The notes under the pieces: generated by a model | Told to the model about the DNA's origin: nothing | The model's database searches: none | The model's input: only the letters and a program-made list of their open reading frames with translations | Source of the DNA: Kineobactrum salinum | GTDB lineage: Bacteria > Pseudomonadota > Gammaproteobacteria > Pseudomonadales > Halieaceae | DNA: 64,000 nucleotides | Reading direction: 5' to 3' | Assembly (NCBI RefSeq): GCF_010669285.1 | Contig: NZ_CP048711.1 | Span: forward strand, 806,001-870,000 | In this document: positions 35,153 through 43,932 of the stretch, piece by piece | How positions within the stretch are numbered: the stretch's first letter is position 1 | Layout: each line of letters starts with the position of its first letter | Translations under genes and position numbers: made by a program

Positions 35153-37846
35153 GTGGAGCAAAACTATTATAACTATATCGGTAAGGCACAAAGCCCTGAA
35201 GGGATGACTGCCCATTGTCATCTACTACCGTACCACCTGCTGGATGTCGCTGCGGTCGGTGAGCAGGTTCTGAGGGCACGACCGGAACTGGAAGTCGACC
35301 TTGCCGAGTTTCTCGGAATAACGTCCGCTGAGTTTCGAAGCTTGTTTCTGTTCGGGCTGTTGCTGCATGACCTCGGCAAAATGACCGCCTCCTTCCAGAG
35401 TCTGTTCGAGGCCATGGGATTGGTCCAGATCCACTTGCCCGAGGGCGTCAGCTACAGCGGTAAAACGGGTCGGCACGACCAGCTCGGGTACGATGTCTGG
35501 AAACAGGCCCAGAGAGCGGCTCCGATATTTCACGGTACGGCAACAGCCAAACGATGCTTTCAGTTCTATCTGGGGATTTTTTGGGGACATCACGGAAAAC
35601 CGGTCCGGCAAGAGAAAACTGTGCCCGCGCACGACAAGTTGCGATTGACGGAGCATGATGTGGGTTGCGCCCAGGCGTGGATTAACGATTGTCAGATATT
35701 TCTCGGAGAGCAACCATCCCTCCACTATTTTTCGGACCAATCGTTTGCCGAGCGTTTGCGCCAAGTGAGTTGGTTGCTGGCTGGCCTCGGCACCTACTGC
35801 GACTGGGTGGGATCGGATAGTGATATCTTCGAGTACTGTGATCAGTGGATGCCGCTGCCCGATTACTGGCGGGAGATAGCTTTGCCCCGCGCCCTGAAGG
35901 CCATCGCCAAGACAGAGGTCTTCGAGCCGGTTACCATTCAGCCTTTCCACGGCTTTAACTCCCTCTTTTCCTTCAGCCCCTCGCCTTTGCAATCCTATGC
36001 CGAGCAAGTGCCCGTCACCCAAACACCACAGCTGTTTATCCTGGAGGACCTGACCGGGGCCGGCAAAACCGAAGCCGCGCTGGTGCTGACACACCGACTG
36101 TTACAGTCGGGGGCTGGGCGGGGTCTGTATCTGGGGCTACCCACCATGGCGACCTCCAATGCCATGTTCGAGCGGGTTGCAGCGCATTACCATCGTATGC
36201 TGACCGGACGAGACGGAGACAAACCCAGCATCGTGCTGGCCCATGGGGCCCGCGAACTCAACGACCGCTTTCGAGAGGCGGCGCTGGGGACCAGTGCCGC
36301 AGATCGGCCCTACGATGCCAAAGAGGATGAACAAACCGCTTCACTCCACTGCAGCCAGTGGCTGGCGGACAGCCGCAAAAAAGCGCTACTGGCCCCCGTG
36401 GGAGTGGGAACCGTGGATCAGGTGCTGTTGGCGATTCTGCCCAAGCGGCACCAGTCCCTGAGGGTTTTGGGACTTTATGGGAAGGTGCTGATTCTCGACG
36501 AAGTGCATGCCGCCGACGACTACATGCTGACCCTGCTGGAGAAGTTGATGACCCTTCACGCCAGTCAGGGCGGGAGCCTGATCATGCTTACCGCCACGCT
36601 CCCCTTGGCGAGGCGACAAAAACTGGTACAGGTGTGGCAGCGCGTTCTCGGCCAGAAGGAGACACCCCTTGAGCGCACAGGATTGGATGATTTCCCCCTG
36701 GCCACGGCAGTAAGCTATGAAGCGGGCCTTCGGGAAGAGCGGTTGCCCTGCCGACCGGGCACTGAAAAACAGGTGGCAGTGGATTTTGTGCACAGCGAAG
36801 CCGATTGTCTGGATCGGCTGGTCCGGGCCGTGGAGGCCGGACAGTGCGCGGTCTGGGTGCGCAACTCGGTGGATGAGGCTATCTCGGCCTATCGGCAGTT
36901 GAGGGATCAGCTAGCCAGGCCAGATCAGTGCCTGCTATTTCATAGCCGCTTTGTACTGCAACATCGCAAGGAGCGGGAAGCCTGGGTAATGGCCCACTTT
37001 GGCAAGACATCCACCCAAACAGAACGAGCAGGTAAGGTGTTGATAGCCACCCAGGTATTTCAGGAAAGCCTGGACGTCGACGCCGACGTCATGATCAGTG
37101 ACCTGTGCCTGATTGATGACTTGATCCAGCGAGCCGGTCGCCTGCATCGCCATACTCGTGACGCTTCCGGCAAGCCGAACCCCTCTGGCCCGGACGACCG
37201 AGAGCCGCCCCGCCTAATGGTTCACGCCCCCAAATGGAGTTCGGAGCCGGATCGCGACTGGCTCAAGGATCACTCCCCAAATACCCAATACGTCTACCAG
37301 CGCCCAGGCCGCATCTGGCGCACCATGACCTATCTCCACGAAACCGGTGAGCTGCGACTTCCAGAGGAGTCCCGCCGCATGATCGAGTATGTCTACGGCG
37401 AAGATGTGGTAATCCCCGAGGCTCTGCAACAGGCAGAGCGGGAATACGATGGTAAAGCCCGGGGCAGCAGCAACCAGGGCCATTTCAATGCGCTGGACCT
37501 GGAAAAGGGCTACACGCCAGACAGCAACCGGGCCTGGACCGAGGATGATGTGGATATCGGGACCCGACTGGGCGAAGAATCGAAAGAAGTAGTTCTGGTA
37601 CGCCGGGCACGAGACAGCTACGAGCCATACATCGAGGCATCATCAAGGGCCGTAGAGCTGAGCACGGTCAAACTGGCCGGCAAAAAACGCTCCTCGGGGC
37701 TGGTGACTCTGAACGAGGAAGCCCGTGAAGCCTTTATTCAGTGCTACCCCAGGGCCAAATTCTCCCTGTTGGTTGACGCGGAGACCACTCCCTATACGGA
37801 AGTAGAAGGATGGGGGAATCCCCGCGGAGATGCGGGGAACGTGTGA
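35153..37846 (+). CDS. cas3: CRISPR-associated nuclease-helicase Cas3 (type I-E)
   Basis: An 897-residue protein, the target-degrading engine recruited by Cascade. The N-terminal HD nuclease domain has HLLPYHLLDVAAVGEQ and LLLHDLGKMTASFQ. The helicase follows with Walker A in DLTGAGKTEAALVL, DEVH-type Walker B in LILDEVHAADDYM, and motif III LTATLP. The later DADVMISDLCLIDDLIQRAG includes the QRxGRxHR region. GTG 35153 is chosen because homology begins at once (NYYNYIGKAQ, as in E. coli Cas3). The ribosome site is weak. The extreme C-terminus (WGNPRGDAGNV) is encoded by a CRISPR-repeat-like stem. A 91-bp gap separates it from cse1. Confidence 0.95.
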   Translation: MEQNYYNYIGKAQSPEGMTAHCHLLPYHLLDVAAVGEQVLRARPELEVDLAEFLGITSAEFRSLFLFGLLLHDLGKMTASFQSLFEAMGLVQIHLPEGVSYSGKTGRHDQLGYDVWKQAQRAAPIFHGTATAKRCFQFYLGIFWGHHGKPVRQEKTVPAHDKLRLTEHDVGCAQAWINDCQIFLGEQPSLHYFSDQSFAERLRQVSWLLAGLGTYCDWVGSDSDIFEYCDQWMPLPDYWREIALPRALKAIAKTEVFEPVTIQPFHGFNSLFSFSPSPLQSYAEQVPVTQTPQLFILEDLTGAGKTEAALVLTHRLLQSGAGRGLYLGLPTMATSNAMFERVAAHYHRMLTGRDGDKPSIVLAHGARELNDRFREAALGTSAADRPYDAKEDEQTASLHCSQWLADSRKKALLAPVGVGTVDQVLLAILPKRHQSLRVLGLYGKVLILDEVHAADDYMLTLLEKLMTLHASQGGSLIMLTATLPLARRQKLVQVWQRVLGQKETPLERTGLDDFPLATAVSYEAGLREERLPCRPGTEKQVAVDFVHSEADCLDRLVRAVEAGQCAVWVRNSVDEAISAYRQLRDQLARPDQCLLFHSRFVLQHRKEREAWVMAHFGKTSTQTERAGKVLIATQVFQESLDVDADVMISDLCLIDDLIQRAGRLHRHTRDASGKPNPSGPDDREPPRLMVHAPKWSSEPDRDWLKDHSPNTQYVYQRPGRIWRTMTYLHETGELRLPEESRRMIEYVYGEDVVIPEALQQAEREYDGKARGSSNQGHFNALDLEKGYTPDSNRAWTEDDVDIGTRLGEESKEVVLVRRARDSYEPYIEASSRAVELSTVKLAGKKRSSGLVTLNEEAREAFIQCYPRAKFSLLVDAETTPYTEVEGWGNPRGDAGNV
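37818..37840 (-). other. CRISPR-repeat-like stem at the 3' end of cas3
   Basis: ATCCCCGC (37818-37825), a 6-nt loop GGAGAT, and GCGGGGAAC (37832-37840). The array repeat read on the opposite strand has exactly ATCCCCGC, a 4-nt loop, then GCGGGGAAC. Both arms and their uneven flanks agree; only the loop differs. On the cas mRNA the 7-bp stem TCCCCGC/GCGGGGA equals that of the array repeat, so Cas6e could recognise it in either direction. It ends inside the last codons of cas3. Confidence 0.65.
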
Positions 37847-37937
37847 TTACCGGGTCTGTACTTTTGGCTGAGTTTGATGGGGACGCTGGGTGAGCCAGTC
37901 TTTCATGGACTTTTAGGATGACAATGGGGGGATACAA

Positions 37938-39542
37938 GTGACCTTAAATCTGTGCAAAGACCCGTGGCTGCTATTTCGGCTGACTTCAGGGGATACCGCC
38001 ATGCTGCCTCTAAAAGAGCTGGGGCGAGAGGATCTGCGGGATATCGTGATGCCTCGACAGGATTTCTACGGCGCGACCTGGCAGTTTCTGATTGGCATTC
38101 TGCAAACCGCCTTTCCACCACAGGATGAAGACAAGTGGCTGGAATACTACCAAACTCCCCCGTCTCCAGACGAACTGGCAAAAGCTCTGGCAAAGATTGA
38201 ACATGCGTTCGAGCTGTTCGGGGACGGCCCCTGTTTTATGCAGGACTTCGATTCGCTGGAAGATGGCACCCATGTAGAGATCGCCAGTCTCCTGATTGAT
38301 GCCCCGGGGGGCAATACGCTAAAGCTCAATACGGACCATTTTATCAAGCGGGACCAAGTCAACGCCTTGTCTCCGGCCCTGGCTGCCATGGCCCTGTTCA
38401 CTCTACAAATCAATGCCCCGAGCGGCGGACAAGGTCACCGGACCGGTCTGCGAGGCGGGGGACCATTAACGACCCTGGTGGTGTCCAGCGATCCGTCACT
38501 CAGTCTATTTCGTCGGCTTTGGCTCAACGTGTTGCCTGTGAATCAATATCGAGAACTACAGCCACCCTCCCCGTACGACGAGAGCGTTTTCCCCTGGCTT
38601 GCCCCTACCCGCAGTAGCAAGGAAAAAGGCACAGAAGTCTATTTCAGTGACGAGGGAATCCATCCATTGCAGCAATACTGGGCCATGCCCCGGAGAATCC
38701 GGCTTGAAACAACCGAACAGAAAGGCCGATGTGACCTGACCTACGAACAAGTTCCGGTAACAGTGACGAGTTATCGCACCAAAAACTACGGTATCAACTA
38801 CGAGGGAACCTGGTCTCACCCTCTGACCCCCTATCGTTACGACCCCAAAAAGCCGGAACAGGCGTATTTTTCCAGCAAAGGCCAGCCCGGTGGCATTGGT
38901 TACCGGCAGTGGCATCAGTTTCTGTTCGAAGATCGAGATCAAGGCCATCTGCCGGCGAAAGTCGTTGCACGACTGGGGGCCAGCCAGGAACTTCTCGAGG
39001 AAGAATTGGAACTGGAAGATCACCTTAGCGTCTGGGTATTCGGGTTTGATATGGACAATATGAAGGCGCGGTCCTGGCATGAAGCGAGGATGCCGTTTTT
39101 GGCTATGGCATCAGAGCTTATACCGTTGTTTGTTCAGGAAGTGGGAGGACATGTCAACGCAGCCAACGATTACCGCAAGTCACTGCGTCGCAACTGCAAG
39201 AGTGCCTGGTTTGGGGCGGGCGATAGCAGCGGTGATTTGAGCTTTATCGACGATCAGTTCTGGTCAGCTACCCAACACGATTTCTACGCCTTGGTGGACA
39301 GACTCAAGGCCGATATAGAATCCGGCCAGCAAACTCTGGATACAGAACATTGTTTGACGTGGATCAGTGGCCTGAAAAACCACGCAATCAATTTGTTTGA
39401 CGCGCTGGTACTTAGTGACGCCAGCCAGAGTGAGCATCTCGAGCGCAAACTGGGTGCACGTCGATGGCTTGAATGGACGAAATTGGACAAAGCCTATTTG
39501 AAAAAGCATGGACTCAATGAGAAAGGGGTGGCTCGCGCATGA
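37938..39542 (+). CDS. casA: Cascade large subunit Cse1/Cas8e
   Basis: A 534-residue large subunit that recognises the PAM and recruits Cas3. GTG 37938 has a G6 ribosome site 6 bp upstream. The order of features follows E. coli CasA: NLCKDPWLLFRL start, LPLKELGREDLRDI, FMQDFDSLE in place of the L1 region, GQGHRTGLRGGGPLTTLV (equivalent of the GGFKSGLRGGTPVTT segment), and a C-terminal helical bundle. It overlaps cse2 by 4 bp. Its 91-bp distance from cas3 allows a separate promoter, although none is obvious. Confidence 0.93.
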   Translation: MTLNLCKDPWLLFRLTSGDTAMLPLKELGREDLRDIVMPRQDFYGATWQFLIGILQTAFPPQDEDKWLEYYQTPPSPDELAKALAKIEHAFELFGDGPCFMQDFDSLEDGTHVEIASLLIDAPGGNTLKLNTDHFIKRDQVNALSPALAAMALFTLQINAPSGGQGHRTGLRGGGPLTTLVVSSDPSLSLFRRLWLNVLPVNQYRELQPPSPYDESVFPWLAPTRSSKEKGTEVYFSDEGIHPLQQYWAMPRRIRLETTEQKGRCDLTYEQVPVTVTSYRTKNYGINYEGTWSHPLTPYRYDPKKPEQAYFSSKGQPGGIGYRQWHQFLFEDRDQGHLPAKVVARLGASQELLEEELELEDHLSVWVFGFDMDNMKARSWHEARMPFLAMASELIPLFVQEVGGHVNAANDYRKSLRRNCKSAWFGAGDSSGDLSFIDDQFWSATQHDFYALVDRLKADIESGQQTLDTEHCLTWISGLKNHAINLFDALVLSDASQSEHLERKLGARRWLEWTKLDKAYLKKHGLNEKGVARA

Positions 39543-40123
39543 CTACAGAAGACGAAAAAGACACTGAGACCGTTGAATACATCGGGCCTTATGCCCATTG
39601 GTGGCACCGTCTGGTCAAACCCGAGCTGTGCCGCGCTAGAAAATGGCAGCCATTACCGACAGCTCACAAGGCGATATTGAAGCGTTGCAAAAATCTGGAA
39701 GAAGTAATGCTGTCAGAGCCGTTTCAGGCACTGTGGCAAATGGTTCCAGATGAAAAACGATCGCCTCCGAAAATGGAGGTGACCGCCCTGGCTGCCTGGG
39801 TGTTGTCTTCTGTCAAGGACGATGCCGACATGGGACTCGCCCAGTCAATGGCTCAAAAAGCCAGCGATGGTAGTGACCGTCCCAAGGTATCGACGTTGCG
39901 GTTCCAGCAGTTGATCAAATCCAGGGACACCACGGAGTTTGCCCGTCGCCTGCGCAGAATTCTGCCGCAGATTGACAATACGGTATCGGTGACAGGTCTG
40001 GCTCGTGAAATAGAGAACTGGTACTGGCAAAACCGCTCCTCCGCTCCTGAGACCGACCCGACAAAGCGCCAGGTGCTTCAATGGGCTATGGGTTATTACG
40101 CCATCACCCCCAAGACTCAATAA
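39539..40123 (+). CDS. casB: Cascade small subunit Cse2/Cas11
   Basis: A 194-residue, mainly helical protein present in two copies in Cascade, where it holds the non-target strand and crRNA backbone. Start ATG overlaps the cse1 stop (ATGA). WWHRLVKPELCRARKWQPLP, FQQLIKSRDTTEFARRLRRI and the basic RQVLQWAMGYY end fit the family. Length is slightly above the E. coli protein (160). Confidence 0.9.
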   Translation: MTTEDEKDTETVEYIGPYAHWWHRLVKPELCRARKWQPLPTAHKAILKRCKNLEEVMLSEPFQALWQMVPDEKRSPPKMEVTALAAWVLSSVKDDADMGLAQSMAQKASDGSDRPKVSTLRFQQLIKSRDTTEFARRLRRILPQIDNTVSVTGLAREIENWYWQNRSSAPETDPTKRQVLQWAMGYYAITPKTQ

Positions 40124-40148
40124 CCTCTAGACTACAAGGAAACTACTC

Positions 40149-41183
40149 ATGTCACGTTTTATTCAAATCCATACTCTGACGTCCTATCCACCAGCAAATC
40201 TGAACCGGGACGATCTGGGACGCCCCAAAACGGCCATGATGGGCGGAGTCGAACGCCTGAGGGTTAGCTCCCAATCCCTGAAACGCCACTGGCGTACCTC
40301 TGATCTGTTTCAGGAAGCATTGCGCGGGCACCTGGGCACAAGAACCAAAGATATAGGTGTGCGTGTTCGTCAATCTCTTGTTGAAAAGGGTGTGACAGCA
40401 AAGAATGCTGAACAATGGGCATCTGATATTGCCGGCGTGTTTGGGAAGGTGGAAAAAGGTAAGGTAACGACCCAGCAATTGGTGTTCATCAGTCCCGAGG
40501 AGTGGAAGGCCATTGACACTCTGTCACAGACATTGGCAGATAAGAACCGCCAGCCCAGCGACGAGGAGAAGAAATCCCTTCTCAAAAAGTCGACAGCTGT
40601 CGACATCGCCTTGTTTGGTCGCATGCTGGCGGACTCATCCAACTTCAATGTGGAAGCGGCCTGCCAAGTCGCCCATGCTATAAGCGTCCATGGGGTCACA
40701 GTTGAGGATGACTACTTTACCGCCGTGGACGACCTCAACAGTGAACATGATGACCGCGGCGCAGCCCACATCGGAGAAACCGGTTTTGCCTCTGCAGTCT
40801 TTTACAACTATGTCTGTATCGACCGGCAATCATTGCTGGATCATTTGGACGACGATGAAGCATTGGCAAATAAGGCAATTGCTGCCCTAACAGAAGCAAT
40901 CGCCACCGTTTCTCCGAAAGGCAAGCAAAATAGCTTCGGTTCCTACGCCTATGCGTCCTACATGATGATTGAAATAGGTAACAAGCAGCCGCGTAGTCTC
41001 TCCGCGTCGTTTTTATCACCTATCAAGAGTGATTTTCTGCCGGCAGCCATCCAGGCGCTGGAGAAGCAGGTGGAACATTTCGACTCGGTGTATGGCCCCT
41101 GTGCGGAACAGCGTAGGAGCTTTAATGCGGTCAGCGGAGAGGGGAACCTACAATCAGTGGTTGAGCTGGCTACCCAAAGCTAG
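40149..41183 (+). CDS. casC: Cascade backbone subunit Cas7/Cse4
   Basis: A 344-residue RRM-fold protein that forms the six-subunit backbone along the crRNA. The start FIQIHTLTSYPPANLNRDDL and GRPKTAMMGGVERLRVSSQ, LKRHWR are near-identical to family consensus. FGRMLADSSNFNVEAACQVA and DDRGAAHIGETGFASAVFYN are the thumb and central regions. It lies 25 bp after cse2 with AAGGAAAC before the ATG. Confidence 0.95.
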   Translation: MSRFIQIHTLTSYPPANLNRDDLGRPKTAMMGGVERLRVSSQSLKRHWRTSDLFQEALRGHLGTRTKDIGVRVRQSLVEKGVTAKNAEQWASDIAGVFGKVEKGKVTTQQLVFISPEEWKAIDTLSQTLADKNRQPSDEEKKSLLKKSTAVDIALFGRMLADSSNFNVEAACQVAHAISVHGVTVEDDYFTAVDDLNSEHDDRGAAHIGETGFASAVFYNYVCIDRQSLLDHLDDDEALANKAIAALTEAIATVSPKGKQNSFGSYAYASYMMIEIGNKQPRSLSASFLSPIKSDFLPAAIQALEKQVEHFDSVYGPCAEQRRSFNAVSGEGNLQSVVELATQS

Positions 41184-41191
41184 GAGGCGTT

Positions 41192-41920
41192 ATGCAGTGT
41201 TTGATATTTCGCCTGTATGGGGCCATGGCGAGTTGGGGCAGTACTGCCATCGGGAGTGTCCGGCCCACCCGATCTGCTCCGTCCCGCTCCGCGGTGCTGG
41301 GGCTTTTAGCAGCGGCACTGGGAATTCGTCGTGACCAGGAAGAGCAGCTTGCCCGTTTGAATCGCAGTGTTGCCATCACCATCAAGTGTGAGTCAGAAGG
41401 AAACTTGCTGCGGGATTACCACACGGCTCAGGTTCCGGGGACCGACAAAAAAGCAATCTGGCCCCATCGCAAGGCAGAGCTGGAAAATACTCACAAAGGC
41501 GTCAACACCATTTTGTCCACACGGGACTATCGCACCGACGGTCACTGGCTGGTCGCTATAACACTGCGCGAGGACACTGACTGTACGCTGGAAGCCATTC
41601 GGGATGCTTTGGACGAGCCGGTGTTTCCCCTGTACCTGGGCCGAAAATCTTGCCCCTTGTCGGCTCCCTTGCACCCTGTGGTGTCGGAAGTGGAAAGTAT
41701 TTATGAGGCGCTTTCCGAGTATGAGTATCCGATTGCTCACCAAGCAGTGGTGGAAGCCGTTCTATACAGTCAAACGGTCGGCTACGAATGGGAGGACGGT
41801 GTATCCATCGGGCTCTCTCCTCAAGAAACCTCGGAACGCTGGGACGAGCCGACCTCCAGACTTCGCTGGCAATTTGACAAGCGTCTGGTGCACAGCGCTC
41901 GATTGGAGAGGAAGGAATAA
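41192..41920 (+). CDS. casD: Cascade subunit Cas5e
   Basis: A 242-residue RAMP protein that caps the 5' handle of the crRNA. It begins CLIFRLYGAMASWGSTAIGS and contains RPTRSAPSRSAVLGLLAAAL, both diagnostic. DYHTAQVPG and LSTRDYRTDGHWLVAITL follow. AGGAGG lies 6 bp before the ATG. It overlaps cas6e by one base. Confidence 0.94.
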   Translation: MQCLIFRLYGAMASWGSTAIGSVRPTRSAPSRSAVLGLLAAALGIRRDQEEQLARLNRSVAITIKCESEGNLLRDYHTAQVPGTDKKAIWPHRKAELENTHKGVNTILSTRDYRTDGHWLVAITLREDTDCTLEAIRDALDEPVFPLYLGRKSCPLSAPLHPVVSEVESIYEALSEYEYPIAHQAVVEAVLYSQTVGYEWEDGVSIGLSPQETSERWDEPTSRLRWQFDKRLVHSARLERKE

Positions 41921-42609
41921 TGTATTTATCCAGAGCAATACCCTCAAAGGCCTTTGTCCTGTCACGCTTGGCCCAACAAGCTCATGCCGGGAATGTCTAT
42001 TCACAGCATCAACTATTGTGGCAATTATTTCCCGATCAGAGTGCAAGGGACTTTCTCTTCCGGTATGAACAAGGCAAGGCCGGAGTGTGTTATTACCTCC
42101 TGTCTCAAACTGAGCCGGAGCCAGGGCTAGAAGGGATTGAAGTCGTTACCAAACCGTTTCGTCCGCAGATTACGCCGGGTGATCGGCTTGCCTATACCCT
42201 ACGCGCCAACCCTACCCGCATGTTGAAATCCGACACACCGGGAAAGCGCGGAAACCGTGTCGACGTTCTGATGCACGCAAAATATCAGGCTCCGGACAAT
42301 GAATCGCAGGCGGATATGCGTACGATCCAGCAGCAGGCCGCACAAGACTGGCTAATGGAATCGGATCGACAGCAGCGCCTGGGCATTGAGTTCGTATCCA
42401 CCCCAGAAGTTACCGAGCATCGGCAACATCAGGTGTACAAAACCTATAGGAACAATAGCCGGACCAAACCCATTCAATTTACCTCGGTCAACTACCAAGG
42501 GGTTCTGCAGGTGGTGCATCCCGATCGCTTTCTGGAGCAACTGGCTCAAGGTATAGGTCGCGCCAAGGCCATGGGCTGTGGATTGATGATGATTCGTCGC
42601 TATACCTAG
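41920..42609 (+). CDS. casE: crRNA-processing endonuclease Cas6e
   Basis: A 229-residue RAMP endoribonuclease that cuts each repeat 3' of its hairpin and stays bound. It starts MYLSRAIPSK; the catalytic histidine is in YSQHQLLWQLFPDQ, aligned with E. coli CasE His20. The C-terminal glycine-rich loop GIGRAKAMGCGLMMIR is typical. The start overlaps the cas5 stop by one base (taATG). Confidence 0.94.
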   Translation: MYLSRAIPSKAFVLSRLAQQAHAGNVYSQHQLLWQLFPDQSARDFLFRYEQGKAGVCYYLLSQTEPEPGLEGIEVVTKPFRPQITPGDRLAYTLRANPTRMLKSDTPGKRGNRVDVLMHAKYQAPDNESQADMRTIQQQAAQDWLMESDRQQRLGIEFVSTPEVTEHRQHQVYKTYRNNSRTKPIQFTSVNYQGVLQVVHPDRFLEQLAQGIGRAKAMGCGLMMIRRYT

Positions 42610-42619
42610 GGGGTAGGTT

Positions 42620-43540
42620 ATGGCATTTATCAAGCTGAAGCCGATTCCCATCAAGGAACGGCTGGCGATGGTATTTATCTCTTGTGGTCAGATCGATGTG
42701 CGGGACGGGGCCTTCGTAGTTGTTGATGAAGTCAACGGTGAGCGGAAACATATTCCAGTAGGCAGCTGTACTGCGATTTTGCTGGAGCCTGGTACCCGGA
42801 TTTCTCATGCGGCCGTCAAACTGGCGGCTACTACCGGCACCTTGCTGATCTGGGTCGGGGATTCCGCAGTTCGACTGTATTCCGTAGGGCAGCCGGGTGG
42901 AGCCCGATCCGACCGCTTGCTCTATCAGGCAAAGTTGGCGTTGGATGACAGCCTGCGTCTGAAGGTGGTTCGCAAGATGTTTGAACTCCGTTTCCGGGAG
43001 GCGCCGCCTGAGCGTCGCTCAATTGACCAACTCCGAGGGATAGAGGGTGCTCGAGTCCGGGAGGAGTACAAACTCCTGGCCAAGCGCTACGGCATCGACT
43101 GGCAGGGTCGGCGATATGACCGGACCAACTGGGATTCCTCGGATATTGTCAACAAATGCCTGTCAGCCGCAACTTCCTGCCTGTATGGTGTTACGGAAGC
43201 AGCCATATTGGCTGCCGGCTATGCCCCTGCTATAGGATTCTTGCATACCGGAAAGTCAAAATCCTTTGTCTATGATATAGCCGACCTGGTTAAGTTTGAA
43301 ACCGTCATTCCAGCCGCTTTCGATGTGGTTTCAAAGAACCCCGCCCAACCGGATCGACAAGTTCGTATTGCATGCCGCGATGCTTTTCGGCAGTCCAAAC
43401 TGTTGCAAAGGCTGATTCCTCTCATCGACGATGTATTGGCCGCGGGAGAAATCCAACCGCCACCGATGCCAGAAGACTCACAGCCACCGGCCATTCCCGA
43501 ACCAGAATCCATCGGCGACGTCGGGCACAGGAGCGAATAA
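42620..43540 (+). CDS. cas1: CRISPR adaptation integrase Cas1 (type I-E)
   Basis: A 306-residue integrase that, with Cas2, inserts new spacers at the leader end. ISCGQIDVRDGAFVVV and SCTAILLEPGTRISHAA form the N-terminal beta domain. The catalytic residues are the glutamate in ARVREEYKLLAKRYGI, histidine in IGFLHTGKSKSFVYDIAD and the aspartate in that same stretch. The C-terminus has a proline-rich tail. It is 10 bp after cas6e, and its stop directly abuts the cas2 start. Confidence 0.95.
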   Translation: MAFIKLKPIPIKERLAMVFISCGQIDVRDGAFVVVDEVNGERKHIPVGSCTAILLEPGTRISHAAVKLAATTGTLLIWVGDSAVRLYSVGQPGGARSDRLLYQAKLALDDSLRLKVVRKMFELRFREAPPERRSIDQLRGIEGARVREEYKLLAKRYGIDWQGRRYDRTNWDSSDIVNKCLSAATSCLYGVTEAAILAAGYAPAIGFLHTGKSKSFVYDIADLVKFETVIPAAFDVVSKNPAQPDRQVRIACRDAFRQSKLLQRLIPLIDDVLAAGEIQPPPMPEDSQPPAIPEPESIGDVGHRSE

Positions 43541-43840
<300 letters not shown>

Positions 43841-43932
43841 GGGTTGTTTTTTAACAAGTTGGTATTGGCCAAATAAATGGTGGATTTTTGGGACTGGAAA
43901 AAGTCCATTAAAATCAATGGCATGATTTAAGA
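43841..43932 (+). promoter_or_regulatory. CRISPR leader with IHF-like site
   Basis: A 92-bp AT-rich stretch between cas2 and the first repeat. AATCAA-N4-ATG at 43912-43924 matches the IHF consensus WATCAA-N4-TTR except for one base, ending 8 bp before repeat 1, where IHF bends the leader for spacer insertion in E. coli. GGACT (43891-43895) and AGTCC (43902-43906) form a small inverted repeat, a possible upstream anchoring element. Confidence 0.7.

Noticed and set aside
37847-37937. A mini-CRISPR or CreR-like RNA between cas3 and cse1
   Set aside because: Only one repeat-like stem exists; no second repeat follows at spacer distance and no antitoxin or toxin frame is seen.
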